NCBI GenBank assembly: GCA_050049775.1
Contig: JASFVP010000053.1
Span: 1 to 24,513, forward strand
Direction: 5' to 3'
Origin: JABDQZ01 sp050049775
GTDB taxonomy: Bacteria; Pseudomonadota; Gammaproteobacteria; Chromatiales; Chromatiaceae
DNA length: 24,513 nucleotides
The notes under the pieces were generated by a model that had not been told where the DNA came from, ran no database searches, and saw only the letters and a program-made list of their open reading frames with translations. Every line of letters starts with the position of its first letter. Position 1 is the stretch's first letter. Shown here in pieces: positions 7,391 through 14,664 of the stretch. The translations under genes and the position numbers were made by a program.

Positions 7391-8320
7391 ATGAACCTGA
7401 CATTGATCTCTCACCCCGACTGCCTGCTGCACAGCATGGGGCCGCATCATCCCGAATCCCCTGCCCGCCTGTACGCCATCCAGGACCAGTTGGTCGCATC
7501 CGGGCTCGACATCCTGTTACAACACGTTGAAGCACCGCTGGTGACACGAGAACAGTTGCTGCGTGTGCACGATGCCGACTATGTCGACGAGGTTTTCAAC
7601 CAGCAGCCGGACGACGGCATCATCTGGCTGGATGCCGGTGACACCGGCATGAATCGTCACAGCCTGAACGCCGCACGCCACGCCGCCGGCGCAGTGGTAA
7701 TGGGCGTCGATATCGTTTTATCCGATGAACTGAACAAGGCGTTTTGCAATGTGCGTCCGCCCGGCCATCATGCCACGCACGACCAGGCGATGGGCTTTTG
7801 TATCTTCAACAACATTGCCGTCGGCGCCGCCCATGCGCTCGAACAGCATGGTTTGCAGCGTGTCCTGATCATCGACTTTGATGTGCACCACGGCAATGGG
7901 ACGGAAGACATCTTCCGGCATGACAAACGCATTCTGTTGTGCAGCAGTTTCCAGCATCCGTTTTACCCGAACACCGGCGCCGACACGCACAGCGATCACA
8001 TCATCAACATGCCACTGACCTCCGGCACCGATGGCGCCGCCTGGCGCAGCGCCATCGAAACCCATTGGCTGGATGCGATTGAAGTGTTCCGCCCCGAGTT
8101 GATTCTGATTTCGGCTGGTTTCGACGGGCATGCCGAAGACGATATGGCCAACTTCCGACTGGTTGAAGCCGACTATCGCTGGCTCACGTCGAAGCTGGTT
8201 GATGTCGCCGACCGACACTGTCAGGGCCGTATCGTCTCGAGCCTGGAAGGCGGCTATCAACTGTCAGCGCTGGGCCGCAGCGTAGCTGCGCATATTGATG
8301 CATTAATCGGCAAACATTAA
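7391..8320 (+). CDS. Class II histone-deacetylase-like (AcuC-type) deacetylase
   Basis: A zinc-dependent amidohydrolase of the HDAC/AcuC/acetylpolyamine amidohydrolase family, removing acetyl groups from lysine or polyamines. All active-site elements are visible. They are GPHHPESPARL near the N-terminus (17-27), RPPGHHA with catalytic His126/His127, DFDVHHGNGT with zinc ligands Asp164 and His166, SAGFDGH with Asp245, and EGGY with Tyr289. Its 309 residues match the family. It follows pat by 52 bp on the same strand, so the two are probably co-transcribed. Together with the divergent acs this suggests it reverses acetylation of Acs, as AcuC does in Bacillus; that pairing is inferred. The ribosome-binding site is weak. 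It converges with yaiI, 10 bp away. Confidence 0.88.
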   Translation: MNLTLISHPDCLLHSMGPHHPESPARLYAIQDQLVASGLDILLQHVEAPLVTREQLLRVHDADYVDEVFNQQPDDGIIWLDAGDTGMNRHSLNAARHAAGAVVMGVDIVLSDELNKAFCNVRPPGHHATHDQAMGFCIFNNIAVGAAHALEQHGLQRVLIIDFDVHHGNGTEDIFRHDKRILLCSSFQHPFYPNTGADTHSDHIINMPLTSGTDGAAWRSAIETHWLDAIEVFRPELILISAGFDGHAEDDMANFRLVEADYRWLTSKLVDVADRHCQGRIVSSLEGGYQLSALGRSVAAHIDALIGKH

Positions 8321-8330
8321 GCCAGAACCA

Positions 8331-8786
8331 TCAACCGCTGTTTGGGTGTTGCGCCAAATAACGGTCGAGGTGGTTGGCGAAGCTCTGGCGATCGCTCTGG
8401 CTTAACGCCGGCGGGCCGCCGGTATTGACGCCGCTGGCACGCATGGTATCCATGAAGTCTCGCATGTTGAGACGGCCGCGGATGTTTTCCCTGGTATGCA
8501 TTTCACCGCGCGGACTCAGTGCCAGACCACCTTTTTCAATGACTTCAGCCGCCAGCGGTATATCGCTGGTGACGACCAGATCACCCGCGTCCACGCGTTT
8601 GACGATTTCATTGTCGGCAACATCAAAACCGGCCGGCACCTGCAGGCTGGAAATATTGCGCGACGGTGGCGTGCGCAACGGCTGGTTCGCCACCAGCGTC
8701 AATTGCACACCGGTACGTTGGGCGGCCCGGAACAAAATCTCCTTGATCACGCCCGGACAGGCATCGGCATCGACCCAGATGGTCAT
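8331..8786 (-). CDS. yaiI: YaiI/YqxD family protein (UPF0178, DUF188)
   Basis: The 151-residue protein matches the YaiI/YqxD family across its length. The N-terminal MTIWVDADACP is the family signature, followed by NQPLRTPPS, ADNEIVKRVDAGDLVVTSDIPLA, the SPRGEMHTRENI stretch, and RDFMDTMRASGVNTGGPP near the end. The clustered aspartates and the fold resemble PIN-like metal-dependent nucleases, but the cellular function is not established. It starts 6 bp after the stop of the SulP transporter gene on the same strand, so it is probably translated from the same mRNA. I see no functional link with that transporter. Confidence 0.92.
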   Translation of the reverse strand: MTIWVDADACPGVIKEILFRAAQRTGVQLTLVANQPLRTPPSRNISSLQVPAGFDVADNEIVKRVDAGDLVVTSDIPLAAEVIEKGGLALSPRGEMHTRENIRGRLNMRDFMDTMRASGVNTGGPPALSQSDRQSFANHLDRYLAQHPNSG

Positions 8787-8792
8787 GATCGA

Positions 8793-10562
8793 TTATTTCG
8801 CCGCCCCGGCCGCGAGATCAGACACGGGCAGCGACGGACATTCATCATAAATGCGCACCTCGCAGGTTTCACAGACTGAACGGTCCAGCCGTTTGTAAAT
8901 ACTGCGTATCGCCAGGCGCTTGCTGTCAAAGAAATTGTTGTTGCCGATTTTCCGGATGAAGCAGGATTTGGCGGCAAATTCATACACCGATGATTTCAGG
9001 CCGACAAAATACAGGCCGCCACCCATCTGCCGCAGACGGTTGTTTTCCGACACCAGCGCTTCGGCGCCAGCCAGGTCGATAAAGTTGATGCCGGAGCCTT
9101 CGATCAGGATGTGATGAATCTTTTCATAGTCGGCAATGTTGGCGAGCCGCTTCTGGATGTAATTGATGGAGCCGAAATAAATCGACATATCGATGCGAAT
9201 GACCTTGAGCTGCGGACATTCCTTGAGCGGCTTTTTGTGCACGTTGATGAATTTGCGCGCACCGGTTTCCGCATCAACGTCAACCGACAATGTCGGAATT
9301 TGCGGCGTCGAGGTTTTCGCCAGAAACAGAATCAGCGACAGCATCACGCCCATGTAAATGGCGAATTCCAGCTCCAGGAACAGCGTGGCGAAAAACGTCG
9401 TCAGCAGGATCGAGGTTTCCGACTTGCTGAAGCTCAGCACCTCGCGGATGTGATGAAAGTCGATCAGGTTGTAGGCCACCAGCAGAATCACCCCGCCCAT
9501 CGCGGCAATCGGCAGATACGCCGTCAACGGCGCGATCAGCAGCACAATCAGCATCAGCGACAACGCGGCGAAAATGGCCGATAGCGGTGTTCTGGCGCCG
9601 GCCGCATAATTCACACCGGAACGCGTGAAGGAACCGGAACCGGCATAACTGGAAAAAAAGCTGCCAAAGATGTTCGACATGCCCTGGCCGATGAATTCCT
9701 GGTTGGCGTTGATGCGCTGGTTGGATTTGGTTGCTACCGCGCGACTGATGGAAACCGCCTCAATCAGACCCAGCAGTGCCACCGCAAAGGCTTCCGGCGC
9801 CAGCATTTTGATCGTCTCAAAGGAAAATTCCGGCGATGACAACGGCGGCAGATGCGCCGGTATTTCACCGACCAGCTTGATGTCGGTGGAATAATCCTGC
9901 AGGAAAATCGCCAGCACACTACCGGCGACCATACCGACCAGCAGGTTGGGAATCTTCGGCATGATTTTTTTCGACGCAATCGCGGTCACCAGCGTCGCCA
10001 GCGCAATCAGAAACACAATCCAGTCAATCTGGCCAACGCCCTGGAACAGATCCATCCAGGTGTGCAGAAACGACTCGCCCTTGGGCACGAAAATACCGGT
10101 AATGTGTTTCAGCTGGCTGGTGGCGATCAGGATCGCCGCGCCCGCGGTAAAACCAATCACCACGGTGTGCGAGACAAAATTGACCAGCACACCCAGGCGC
10201 GCGATGCCAAAACCAAGCTGATAGACACCCGCCAGGAAAGTCAGTGTCAGTGCCAGGCTGACAAACTCGGGCGTGCCGGGTACGGCGTGATGACTGACCG
10301 AGGAAAACACCACAATCGAGATGGCCGTCGTTGGGCCGGACACCAGATGCAGCGACGAACCGAATAATGCCGCGACAATCGGCGTCACCATGGCGGTATA
10401 CAGACCATATTCCGGCGGCAGCCCGGCGATCGTGGCAAACGCCACGCCCTGTGGCAGTACGATCACCGCACCGGTGAGACCCGCCATAAAATCGGCCTTG
10501 AGCGAATCCTTGCTGACCAGGCGAAACCAGGCGAGAAACGGGAATATGGCGTCTAACTTCAT
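8793..10562 (-). CDS. SulP family inorganic anion transporter with STAS domain
   Basis: An inner-membrane anion transporter of the SulP/SLC26 family, which moves sulfate, bicarbonate or similar anions by proton or sodium symport or by exchange. The 589-residue protein has a hydrophobic N-terminal unit (about 1-410, 10 or more helices) with the family motif LPQGVAFATIAGLPPEYGLYTA and VSGPTTAIS, then NIFGSFFSSYAGSGSFTRSG. A cytoplasmic STAS domain follows at about 430-545. The tail has an unusual cysteine cluster at Cys564, Cys567 and Cys575 (CETC and DEC). The ATG at 10562 is chosen because AGGAG lies about 8 bases before it; the frame extends 14 codons further without support. The substrate cannot be decided from sequence. 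It diverges from the N-ATPase operon. Confidence 0.92.
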   Translation of the reverse strand: MKLDAIFPFLAWFRLVSKDSLKADFMAGLTGAVIVLPQGVAFATIAGLPPEYGLYTAMVTPIVAALFGSSLHLVSGPTTAISIVVFSSVSHHAVPGTPEFVSLALTLTFLAGVYQLGFGIARLGVLVNFVSHTVVIGFTAGAAILIATSQLKHITGIFVPKGESFLHTWMDLFQGVGQIDWIVFLIALATLVTAIASKKIMPKIPNLLVGMVAGSVLAIFLQDYSTDIKLVGEIPAHLPPLSSPEFSFETIKMLAPEAFAVALLGLIEAVSISRAVATKSNQRINANQEFIGQGMSNIFGSFFSSYAGSGSFTRSGVNYAAGARTPLSAIFAALSLMLIVLLIAPLTAYLPIAAMGGVILLVAYNLIDFHHIREVLSFSKSETSILLTTFFATLFLELEFAIYMGVMLSLILFLAKTSTPQIPTLSVDVDAETGARKFINVHKKPLKECPQLKVIRIDMSIYFGSINYIQKRLANIADYEKIHHILIEGSGINFIDLAGAEALVSENNRLRQMGGGLYFVGLKSSVYEFAAKSCFIRKIGNNNFFDSKRLAIRSIYKRLDRSVCETCEVRIYDECPSLPVSDLAAGAAK

Positions 10563-10780
10563 TACTACTCCTGACAAAACGCACGACGAAAGCGTCAGTA
10601 ACACGGTACACCGGCCTGCACTGACGGCAGCCGAAAAGGCGGAATTATAACACGACGAAGTGTATAGAAAGCGTATAACCGGGGAGCACTAGAGGCTATA
10701 TTATCTTACAAATCAGTTACACTGGTTTTGCTGTCTGACATTGCACAATGAATTCACATCTAAGGACCGATATATAATCC
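10563..10780. promoter_or_regulatory. Divergent promoter region, sulP versus N-ATPase operon
   Basis: This 218-bp gap must hold both promoters. For leftward sulP a perfect TATAAT lies on the minus strand at 10649-10644, but no good -35 stands at 16-18 bp. The stretch 10640-10715 is AT-rich with several TATA-like elements. For the ATPase operon no convincing -35/-10 pair was found. AAGGA at 10762-10766 is the only ribosome-binding candidate, and it is 14 bases from the ATG at 10781, which is long. GTCAGT and ACTGAC arms flank about 10594-10625. No terminator is visible. Confidence 0.4.
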
Positions 10781-12184
10781 ATGGCCATGCATGATACCTC
10801 AGCCAGCCCTGAAAACAGGATTCCGATCGGCATCATCACCGAAGTTCATGGCCCGGTCGCTGTCATTGCCTGCGATACGCTGCCGCCGCTGCATCAGGCG
10901 CTGTGTACCTGTTTCGACCACGAAACCTATTTGTTTGAAGTGCATCAATACGTTGATGAACGCCATGTGCGCGCCATCACCCTGCATCGCAGCACCGGCC
11001 TGGCGCGCGGCATGACCGTCTACGACACCGGTGCGCCATTGCACGTACCGGTGGCGCCCGACTGTCTCGGTCGTCTGTTGAATATCTTCGGTGAACCACT
11101 GGATGACGGCCAGAATCTGGCCGCCAGGGATTTTCGCAATGTCCATAGCCGGCCGCTGCCGCTCAAGGACGCCACCGGTGTCAGTGATGTGCTGCAGACC
11201 GGCATCAAGGTCATCGACCTGCTGTGCCCGTTCGCCAAAGGCGGAAAAACTGGCCTGTTCGGCGGCGCCGGCGTCGGCAAGACGGTGCTGATCATGGAAT
11301 TCATGCACGCCGTCGCCAAGCTGCATCAGGGTGTCTCGGTGTTCGCCGGCGTCGGCGAACGCATCCGTGAAGGTCACGAGCTGTGGCATGAAATCCGCAA
11401 GGCCGGTGTCTTGCCACAGACGCTCATGGTGTTCGGCCAGATGGACGAATCGCCCGGCGTGCGTTTTCGCGTCGGCTTATCGGCGCTCACCTATGCCGAA
11501 TACCTGCGCGACAGCATGCAAAAGGAAGTCCTGTTCGTCATGGACAACATCTTCCGGTTTGTGCAGGCCGGCAGTGAGGTTTCCAGCCTGCTCGGGCGCA
11601 TGCCGGCCACAGTGGGTTACCAGCCAACGCTGACCACCGAAGTGGCGGAAATGCAGGAGCGCATCCTGTCCACCCGCCAAGGCGCGATCACCTCGGTGCA
11701 GGCGGTGTATGTACCGGCCGATGACATGACCGACCCGGCGGTCACCGCCATCCTGAGTCATCTCGACACCACCGTGATCCTGTCACGCAACCAGGCCGGC
11801 AAAGGCATTTATCCTGCGGTTGACCCGTTGCAATCGAGCAGCCGCCTGATGGACCGCCATACGCTTGGCAAGCGCCATTACGATCTCGCCGAGGGGGTGC
11901 GCGAGCACCTGGCGCGTTACCAGGAGCTCGAGGACATCATCACCATGCTGGGCATCGAGGAGCTGTCGCCCAAGGACCGCGAGATCGTCATGCGCGCACG
12001 CAAGTTACAGAAGTATCTGAGCCAACCGTTCTGGACCACAGCTTCGCACACCGGTATCGCCGGTCAATCAGTAACGCTCGAAGCCACACTGGATGACTGT
12101 GAAGCCTTCCTGACCGGGCGTTACGACAGCATTCCCGAAGACCAGTGCTATATGCGCGGCACCATGAGTGAGGTGGTCTCATGA
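10781..12184 (+). CDS. atpD: N-ATPase (alternative F-type) beta subunit, catalytic
   Basis: The catalytic beta subunit of an F1 head. It has an N-terminal beta-barrel (about 13-90) and then the nucleotide domain with Walker A GGAGVGKT (161-168), intact Lys167, the GVGER catalytic glutamate loop, and DNIFRF. Also present are AGSEVSSLLGRMPATVGYQPTL, VPADDMTDPA and KGIYPAVDPLQSSSR. The lever motif DELSEED is altered to EELSPKD, and GERTREG reads GERIREG. Its first place in the operon, directly before epsilon, is typical of N-ATPases and not of the housekeeping atpIBEFHAGDC order. The length (467) is normal. The start is uncertain between the ATGs at 10781 and 10787. Its stop overlaps the epsilon start (ATGA). 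Confidence 0.95.
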   Translation: MAMHDTSASPENRIPIGIITEVHGPVAVIACDTLPPLHQALCTCFDHETYLFEVHQYVDERHVRAITLHRSTGLARGMTVYDTGAPLHVPVAPDCLGRLLNIFGEPLDDGQNLAARDFRNVHSRPLPLKDATGVSDVLQTGIKVIDLLCPFAKGGKTGLFGGAGVGKTVLIMEFMHAVAKLHQGVSVFAGVGERIREGHELWHEIRKAGVLPQTLMVFGQMDESPGVRFRVGLSALTYAEYLRDSMQKEVLFVMDNIFRFVQAGSEVSSLLGRMPATVGYQPTLTTEVAEMQERILSTRQGAITSVQAVYVPADDMTDPAVTAILSHLDTTVILSRNQAGKGIYPAVDPLQSSSRLMDRHTLGKRHYDLAEGVREHLARYQELEDIITMLGIEELSPKDREIVMRARKLQKYLSQPFWTTASHTGIAGQSVTLEATLDDCEAFLTGRYDSIPEDQCYMRGTMSEVVS

Positions 12185-12588
12185 ACGCCTTCACCTTACG
12201 CCTGCAGGACGCCACCCACATCGAGGAAATCGACAATGTGACCTCCTTCGTCGGTGAAGACGAATCCGGCAGCTTCGGCATCCTCGCCGGCCATGCCCGC
12301 CTGCTAACCGCGTTGAACACGGGCATGGCGCGTTACCGCACCGGTGACAGCGACTGGCATTACCTGGCGTTGCCGGGCGCCATCCTGAGCTTCAAGGACA
12401 ATCTGCTGACTTTGAGCACCCGTCACTATCTGCGCGACGATGATTATTTGCGCATCAGTGAAGATCTGCAGCAACAACTGCTGGCCGAAGAACAAAACCT
12501 GTCCGGCATCAAACAGAACCTGCACCAGATGGAACAGGAAGTGCTGAAACGCCTGTGGCAGCAAGGCCGCGGCAATGTAGGCAGCTGA
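12181..12588 (+). CDS. atpC: N-ATPase epsilon subunit
   Basis: A 135-residue epsilon subunit of the central stalk, which couples and regulates the rotor. The N-terminal beta-sandwich (about 1-85) contains GSFGILAGHARLLTAL, the counterpart of the usual G-hGIHPxHxPLLTxL signature, and PGAILSFKDNLLTLSTRH. The C-terminal part (about 90-128) is a helical region rich in Glu and Gln, like the regulatory helices of epsilon. The ATG overlaps the beta stop codon by four bases, so translation is probably coupled. The next gene starts two bases after its stop. The signature is divergent, but position and fold leave little doubt. Confidence 0.92.
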   Translation: MNAFTLRLQDATHIEEIDNVTSFVGEDESGSFGILAGHARLLTALNTGMARYRTGDSDWHYLALPGAILSFKDNLLTLSTRHYLRDDDYLRISEDLQQQLLAEEQNLSGIKQNLHQMEQEVLKRLWQQGRGNVGS

Positions 12589-12590
12589 CC

Positions 12591-12872
12591 ATGCCGCAAC
12601 GCAAGGATCTCAGCAAACAGGTGGAACGGCAGGTCAAACGCATGCAGAAAGCCGAGCGCGAACGCCCCAACCTGCTCAGTGAGACCGTTTACCTCGGCAC
12701 GCTGGGGCTGTTGTTTGTCCTGCCGGTGCTTGGCGGCCTGTATCTCGGTCTGTGGCTGGATGAGCGACTGAATACTTTCTCCAGTCACTGGACGGTCAGC
12801 CTGTTGCTGCTTGGCGTCATGCTTGGCGCACTCAATGTCTACCTGTTCATCAAGGGTAACAACAATGTCTGA
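12591..12872 (+). CDS. atpQ: N-ATPase accessory membrane protein AtpQ (AtpI-like)
   Basis: A 93-residue protein with a basic N-terminal region (KDLSKQVERQVKRMQKAERE) and two transmembrane helices. The first contains TLGLLFVLPVLGG-YLGLWLDERL (about 43-65) and the second LLLLGVMLGALNVYLFI. The GxxxG-rich first helix followed by WLD is typical of AtpI-like ATPase_gene1 proteins. In N-ATPase operons this position, after epsilon, is AtpQ, thought to help ring assembly or ion handling. The ATG at 12591 is chosen because it follows the epsilon stop by two bases; the frame extends 12 codons into atpC. Its last 8 bases overlap the start of the a-subunit gene, so no atpR lies between. Confidence 0.8.
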   Translation: MPQRKDLSKQVERQVKRMQKAERERPNLLSETVYLGTLGLLFVLPVLGGLYLGLWLDERLNTFSSHWTVSLLLLGVMLGALNVYLFIKGNNNV

Positions 12873-13551
12873 AGGCAACCTGAGTATCGCCCCGGTCTTC
12901 ACGCTGGGTCCGGTCGAGATCACCGAAACGGTCACCACCACCTGGCTGATCATGGCGGCGATCTGGCTGGCGGTGTGGCTGATGACGCGCCGTTTAAGCC
13001 TGGAACCCGGCCCGCTGCAAGCCGCGCTGGAAGGCATCGTCTCGGCGATTGAAAACGCCATCAACGAAGCCGCGCCGGAAAACGGCATGCGCCTGTTGCC
13101 GCTGATCGGCAGTCTGTGGATTTTCCTCGTTATCGCCAACCTCATCGGCCTGATTCCCGGCCTGCATTCGCCGACGCGCGACCTGTCGGCCACCGCCGGG
13201 CTGGCGATCCTGGTGTTTTTGTCGACCCACTGGTTTGGCATCCGCATCCAGGGAACCCGCAACTACCTGCGCCACTACCTGAGCCCAAGCCCGATTCTGC
13301 TGCCGTTTCACCTGATCAGCGAAGTCACGCGCACCATCGCACTGTCGGTGCGCCTGTTCGGCAACATGATGAGCCTGGAAATGACCGCCCTGCTGATCCT
13401 GCTGGTGGCCGGTTTCCTCGCGCCGGTGCCGATTCACATGCTGCACATCGTTGAAGCCATGGTGCAGGCCTACATCTTTGGCATGCTGGCGTTGATCTAC
13501 ATCGCCGGCGGCATTCAGTCCCAACAAATCCGGCAACAAAAAAAGGAGTAA
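12865..13551 (+). CDS. atpB: N-ATPase Fo subunit a
   Basis: The membrane stator subunit that forms the ion half-channels beside the c ring. The 228-residue protein has five to six hydrophobic helices. The essential arginine is Arg163 in LSVRLFGNMMSL, the family signature. The last helix has VEAMVQAYIFGMLALIYIA, matching the conserved QAYIFTML pattern. The ATG at 12865 is chosen because AAGGGT precedes it at good spacing and the protein then begins directly with MSEGNLSIAPVF. A longer frame upstream lies inside atpQ. It overlaps atpQ by 8 bases and ends with a basic, glutamine-rich tail. The c-subunit gene follows after 3 bases. Confidence 0.93.
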   Translation: MSEGNLSIAPVFTLGPVEITETVTTTWLIMAAIWLAVWLMTRRLSLEPGPLQAALEGIVSAIENAINEAAPENGMRLLPLIGSLWIFLVIANLIGLIPGLHSPTRDLSATAGLAILVFLSTHWFGIRIQGTRNYLRHYLSPSPILLPFHLISEVTRTIALSVRLFGNMMSLEMTALLILLVAGFLAPVPIHMLHIVEAMVQAYIFGMLALIYIAGGIQSQQIRQQKKE

Positions 13552-13554
13552 TTC

Positions 13555-13821
13555 ATGCCCGACATGTCCACTTTTACAACGGCGTCCACCATCGTGGCGG
13601 TGCTCGGTATCGCGCTCGGCGTGATGCTGCCCGCCGTCGCGATGGGCTGGGCCATCAGTCGCGCCCTGGACGCCCTGGCGCGGCAACCCGAAGCGGAACG
13701 CTCCATCATGCGCACGCTGTTCATCGGCCTTGCCATGATCGAGTCACTGGCCATTTACGTGCTGGTAATCGTGCTGATCGTATTGTTCCGCAACCCGCTG
13801 CTCGAGTATTTGCTCAAGTAG
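13555..13821 (+). CDS. atpE: N-ATPase Fo subunit c
   Basis: The rotor-ring subunit, a hairpin of two helices (about 10-40 and 53-82) joined by the polar loop ARQPEAE with Arg43-Gln44-Pro45. The ion-binding carboxylate is Glu63 in MIESLAIYV, with Ser64 and Tyr68 matching Glu65, Ser66 and Tyr70 of the Ilyobacter tartaricus Na+ ring. The position of the Na+ ligand Gln32 is Met30 here (PAVAMGW; codon ATG at 13642). The Na+ site is therefore incomplete and coupling to H+ or a weaker Na+ site is possible. An excellent AAGGAG precedes the ATG. Length is 88 residues, normal for the family. Confidence 0.95.
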   Translation: MPDMSTFTTASTIVAVLGIALGVMLPAVAMGWAISRALDALARQPEAERSIMRTLFIGLAMIESLAIYVLVIVLIVLFRNPLLEYLLK

Positions 13822-13865
13822 CCCTGAAGTAACCCCTTGTATCAAAAACTAAGGAGCACCTGACC

Positions 13866-14633
13866 GTGGAACTCAACTGGTCCACCTTTGTACTGGAAAT
13901 CGTCAATTTCCTGATTCTGGTCTGGATACTCAAACACTTTCTGTATAAGCCCGTGCTGGCTGTCATCGCACGGCGTCAGGCGGCGATCAACAAATCCATG
14001 AGCGACGCCGAGGCCATGCAGACGGACGCCCGGCAATTGCAGCAAAAATACAGCAGTCGCCTGCAGAACTGGGATGAAGAGCGCCAGCGCGCGCGTGAAG
14101 CCCTGTCGCGTGAGCTGGAAACCGAGCGCAGCCGGCAAATGGCCGAATTGCAAAACGAGCTCAAACAGGAAAGCGAAAAAGCGCGTGTCGCCGAGCAACG
14201 CCGGCATGAGGATGTGACGCGCAAGCTCGAGGAAACCGCCTTGTTGCAAAGCGCCGGTTTTGCCAGCCGCCTGTTACAACAGGCCGCCGGCCCCGATGTT
14301 GAAATACGCCTGGCAGAGCTGCTGATCAGCGGCCTGAATTCCTTGCCGGAAGAGCGCATCGCCCATTTGCGCAGCAGCAACGAACAGGCGCCGCACGCCA
14401 TCCTGGTGGTCAGTGTTTTTCCGCTGGAGTCCGAGCTGCGCCAGCAACTGGAGCAGGCATTGCTCAAGGTCAGCGGCCCCGGCTTCCCGCTGCAGTATGA
14501 GCAGGATGCCTCCCTGCTGGCCGGCCTGCGCATCACCATTGGCGCCTGGGTGCTGGGCGTCAACCTGCATGACGAACTCAAGGGTTTCATGGAGTTTGCA
14601 CCGCTGTTATCCGATAGTGACTTGCTGCAATGA
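13866..14633 (+). CDS. atpF: N-ATPase subunit b with delta-like C-terminal domain
   Basis: The peripheral stalk subunit. Residues about 8-28 form the membrane anchor (FVLEIVNFLILVWILKHFLY) followed by KPV, as in b subunits. Residues about 40-135 are a long, charged coiled coil. The C-terminal part (about 140-250) resembles the delta/OSCP C-terminus: LLAGLRITIGAWVLGVNL-DELKGF matches the GGhhhxhGxxxhDxSh-xxLxxL pattern of delta. At 255 residues it is about 100 longer than a normal b, and no separate delta gene is present. A b-delta fusion would explain that absence. It starts with GTG at 13866, nine bases after AAGGAG (13851-13856). Confidence 0.88.
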   Translation: MELNWSTFVLEIVNFLILVWILKHFLYKPVLAVIARRQAAINKSMSDAEAMQTDARQLQQKYSSRLQNWDEERQRAREALSRELETERSRQMAELQNELKQESEKARVAEQRRHEDVTRKLEETALLQSAGFASRLLQQAAGPDVEIRLAELLISGLNSLPEERIAHLRSSNEQAPHAILVVSVFPLESELRQQLEQALLKVSGPGFPLQYEQDASLLAGLRITIGAWVLGVNLHDELKGFMEFAPLLSDSDLLQ

Positions 14634-14664
14634 TGTCGCCACAACGCATTTCAGGTAACTGCAG

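Noticed and set aside
10773..10778. TATAAT immediately before the beta-subunit start as a promoter
   Set aside because: It would start transcription after the first ATG and has no -35 at 16-18 bp; a leaderless start at 10787 is possible but unsupported.
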